Positions 6,121 to 7,038 of a stretch of 7,038 bases of DNA are shown in pieces (the first letter of the stretch is position 1; each line of letters begins with the position of its first letter). The stretch is from NCBI GenBank assembly GCA_938084085.1, contig CALKDV010000205.1:1-7038 (forward strand), in the 5' to 3' direction. The DNA comes from an uncultured Nannocystaceae bacterium (lineage in GTDB: Bacteria > Myxococcota_A > Polyangia > Nannocystales > Nannocystaceae). The notes below the pieces were generated by a model. That model did not search any database. It saw only the letters and a program-made list of their open reading frames with translations, and was not told where the DNA came from. The position numbers were made by a program, and so were the translations under genes.

Positions 6121-6447
6121 GTGTCCTCGTCCCCCCTCGCCACGCCCGGTTCTCCCCGCGACGACGCCCACCACGGGGCACAACCCCCCCCCGCGACGAT
6201 TCCAGCGCTGCTGCCCGCGGTCCTCACTGCAGGTGCGATGGCGTGGGCGGGCCTGGTGACCCTCGGCGATTTCTCACCTGCGTGGCCTGGGGTCGCCCTG
6301 GCCGTCCCGGGATTCCTCCTGGGGGGCCGCGTGGGTCGCCCCCTGCTGCGTGGAGCCATTCAATTCGTAGCGGTGACTGCGTGCATCGCGCTTGCGATCC
6401 AGATCGCCGCCGTCGTCGGTGCTGCGTGGGCGGTCAAACAGCTGTAA
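6121..6447 (+). CDS. Small hypothetical membrane protein
   Basis: From GTG at 6121 this encodes 108 residues. A hydrophilic Pro/Ser/His-rich N-terminus of about 25 residues precedes hydrophobic segments at roughly 27-48 (IPALLPAVLTAGAMAWAGL), 53-66 (WPGVALAVPGFLLG, short) and 75-105 (a long stretch including FVAVTACIALAIQIAAVVGA). Two or three membrane spans fit. It ends with AWAVKQL and TAA. I do not recognise a family. The frame is open further upstream with an ATG at 5998, but that would add a Pro/Ser-rich segment lying across the divergent era promoter, so GTG 6121 is preferred. It is divergent from era and precedes the PilZ gene in the same direction by 108 bases, with no evidence of shared function. 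Confidence 0.55.
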   Translation: MSSSPLATPGSPRDDAHHGAQPPPATIPALLPAVLTAGAMAWAGLVTLGDFSPAWPGVALAVPGFLLGGRVGRPLLRGAIQFVAVTACIALAIQIAAVVGAAWAVKQL

Positions 6448-6463
6448 TTCCAAAATGTTAGAG

Positions 6464-6479
6464 TCGAGTCGTCGCTCGA
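6464..6479 (+). other. Short hairpin after the small membrane protein gene
   Basis: TCGAG and CTCGA form a 5-bp stem with a six-base loop, starting 17 bases after the stop at 6447. No T-run follows, so it is at best a weak terminator. Confidence 0.2.
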
Positions 6480-6520
6480 TCATCAACAAATGTGCCGATA
6501 GGTAGTTAGGTGTAGGATAT

Positions 6521-6549
6521 TTGCCTTCATTCTCGTACCCGTTCAAGAT
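6521..6549 (+). promoter_or_regulatory. Weak promoter candidate for the PilZ gene
   Basis: TTGCCT (6521-6526) and CAAGAT (6544-6549) are 17 bases apart, matching the consensus at four and three of six positions. The predicted start is at about 6556, the A of the PilZ ATG, and no Shine-Dalgarno is present. The surrounding 6448-6555 is more AT-rich than the genes on either side, as expected for a promoter region. An alternative -10, TAGGAT at 6513-6518, has no good -35. Confidence 0.25.
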
Positions 6550-6555
6550 CCATTA

Positions 6556-6906
6556 ATGGACGTCACCCCCGAGCGAAGAAGCTCCCAGCGAATCGACAAA
6601 GTGTTCCGCGTGCTCCTGTCTTGCGACGAGCTCGGCGACCGCTGGTACATCGCCCGCAACATCTCCGAGGGCGGCATGTTCGTGGAGATGCACGAGCCCC
6701 TCCCCTTGAACACCAAGATCATCGTGCGCTTTCAATTCCCTGGCGACGACGCGGCCATGTGCGCCATGGCCCGCGTGCGCAACCATTACTACTTCCAGTT
6801 CTCCGACGACGCCGGCGAGCTGCAGTCCCTGTGCGGTGTGGGTCTACGCTTCTTGAGGTTCATCCCCGAAGCCGGCGCGACGCTCCCCGAAGAGCGGCTT
6901 CACTAG
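6556..6906 (+). CDS. Single-domain PilZ protein (c-di-GMP receptor)
   Basis: This 116-residue protein is essentially one PilZ domain. Both c-di-GMP-binding motifs are intact: RxxxR at R8-R12 (RSSQR) and (D/N)xSxxG at N35-G40 (NISEGG). They are followed by the strand pattern MFVEM, IIVRFQFPG, MARVRN and GVGLRFLRF typical of the fold. Stand-alone PilZ proteins of this type are numerous in myxobacteria and act as cytoplasmic adaptors that bind a partner when c-di-GMP is present, often in motility, polysaccharide or developmental control; the partner here cannot be told. The ATG at 6556 keeps R8 near the N-terminus, as expected, and upstream bases carry no Shine-Dalgarno. No diguanylate cyclase or phosphodiesterase is in the window. 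Codon use is strongly G/C-ending, consistent with a native gene. Confidence 0.93.
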   Translation: MDVTPERRSSQRIDKVFRVLLSCDELGDRWYIARNISEGGMFVEMHEPLPLNTKIIVRFQFPGDDAAMCAMARVRNHYYFQFSDDAGELQSLCGVGLRFLRFIPEAGATLPEERLH

Positions 6907-6979
6907 GCGACGCCCTCCCCGGACACGCGCGTACGCGGCACTGCACGAGCCCTGGGGGCCCTGGCTGGTATCACAGGCC

Positions 6980-7038
6980 ATGAGCGCCTCGATGGCGCAA
7001 CTGCAGCCCGCGTCGGCGTCGCCCATCCTCATTCCAGG
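6980..7038 (+). CDS. Possible first codons of a gene running off the right edge
   Basis: An ATG at 6980 opens a frame that stays open to the edge (19 complete codons, beginning MSASMAQLQPASASP), 73 bases after the PilZ stop and in the same direction, with mostly G/C third positions. There is no good Shine-Dalgarno. The opposite strand is also open here in codon register and would show the same bias, so composition cannot decide between them. Confidence 0.2.
   Translation, partial: MSASMAQLQPASASPILIP

Noticed and set aside
5963..6181. N-terminal extension of era to 6181 (73 extra residues)
   Set aside because: The extension is Arg/Gly/Pro-rich and unlike any Era; it would cover the promoter candidate. 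The ATG at 5960-5962 gives normal P-loop spacing.
6906..7023. Nine-base inverted repeat GGCGACGCC (6906-6914) / GGCGTCGCC (7015-7023)
   Set aside because: The arms are 100 bases apart with no other structure, and such GC words pair by chance in this composition.
6844..7032. A 62-codon minus-strand frame at the right edge, open beyond the window
   Set aside because: It would overlap the 3' end of the PilZ gene by 63 bases, and its last third is a reverse frame of PilZ; its third-position bias is explained by codon register with the plus strand.
1..7038. tRNA, rRNA, CRISPR array, insertion sequence, riboswitch
   Set aside because: No cloverleaf-like segment, spaced repeat array, transposase, terminal inverted repeat or recognisable aptamer was seen. 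The thiamine-binding gene has only 52 bases upstream, too little for a TPP riboswitch.

Overview
The window comes from a high-GC bacterium with strong third-position G/C bias. A myxobacterium-like member of the Myxococcota (former Deltaproteobacteria) fits best. The reasons are a large secreted von Willebrand A (VWA) lipoprotein with a TDEAD motif and a Cys-rich tail, a compact PilZ protein of the kind abundant there, and the overall composition. This placement is inference; there is no rRNA or other firm marker in the window.

Layout, left to right. (1) Positions 2-487 (+) hold the 3' end of an outer-membrane beta-barrel-like protein carrying a regularly spaced four-cysteine insert. (2) Positions 540-845 (+) encode a complete 101-residue UPF0045/MTH1187-type thiamine-binding protein. 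(3) Converging on it, 887-1471 (-) encodes a short, probably exported Cys-rich protein. Its C-terminal ~130 residues are a diverged copy of the C-terminal domain of the next gene. (4) Positions 1588-3327 (-) encode a 579-residue VWA lipoprotein with an intact MIDAS, followed by a good hairpin terminator at 1540-1570. (5) Positions 3328-3551 are a structured intergenic region with several hairpins and a weak promoter candidate. (6) Positions 3552-5962 (-) hold era and der (engA), the ribosome-assembly GTPases, joined by an ATGA stop/start overlap and read as a two-gene operon. (7) Divergent from era, 6121-6447 (+) encodes a small membrane protein of unknown function. (8) Positions 6556-6906 (+) encode a single-domain PilZ protein with both c-di-GMP-binding motifs. 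(9) The last ~130 bases hold at most the first codons of another gene.

How they relate. Era (30S/16S maturation) and Der (50S maturation) are a clear functional pair. The VWA lipoprotein and its short neighbour share a domain and probably arose by partial duplication. The remaining genes show no evident shared pathway. The items most worth a second look are the VWA-tail paralogue, the non-canonical G4/G5 motifs in the second GTPase domain of Der, the mutually exclusive hairpins downstream of der, and several starts without a Shine-Dalgarno that sit just downstream of -10-like hexamers. I found no mobile element, CRISPR array, tRNA or rRNA, and nothing that is clearly a new multi-gene system.
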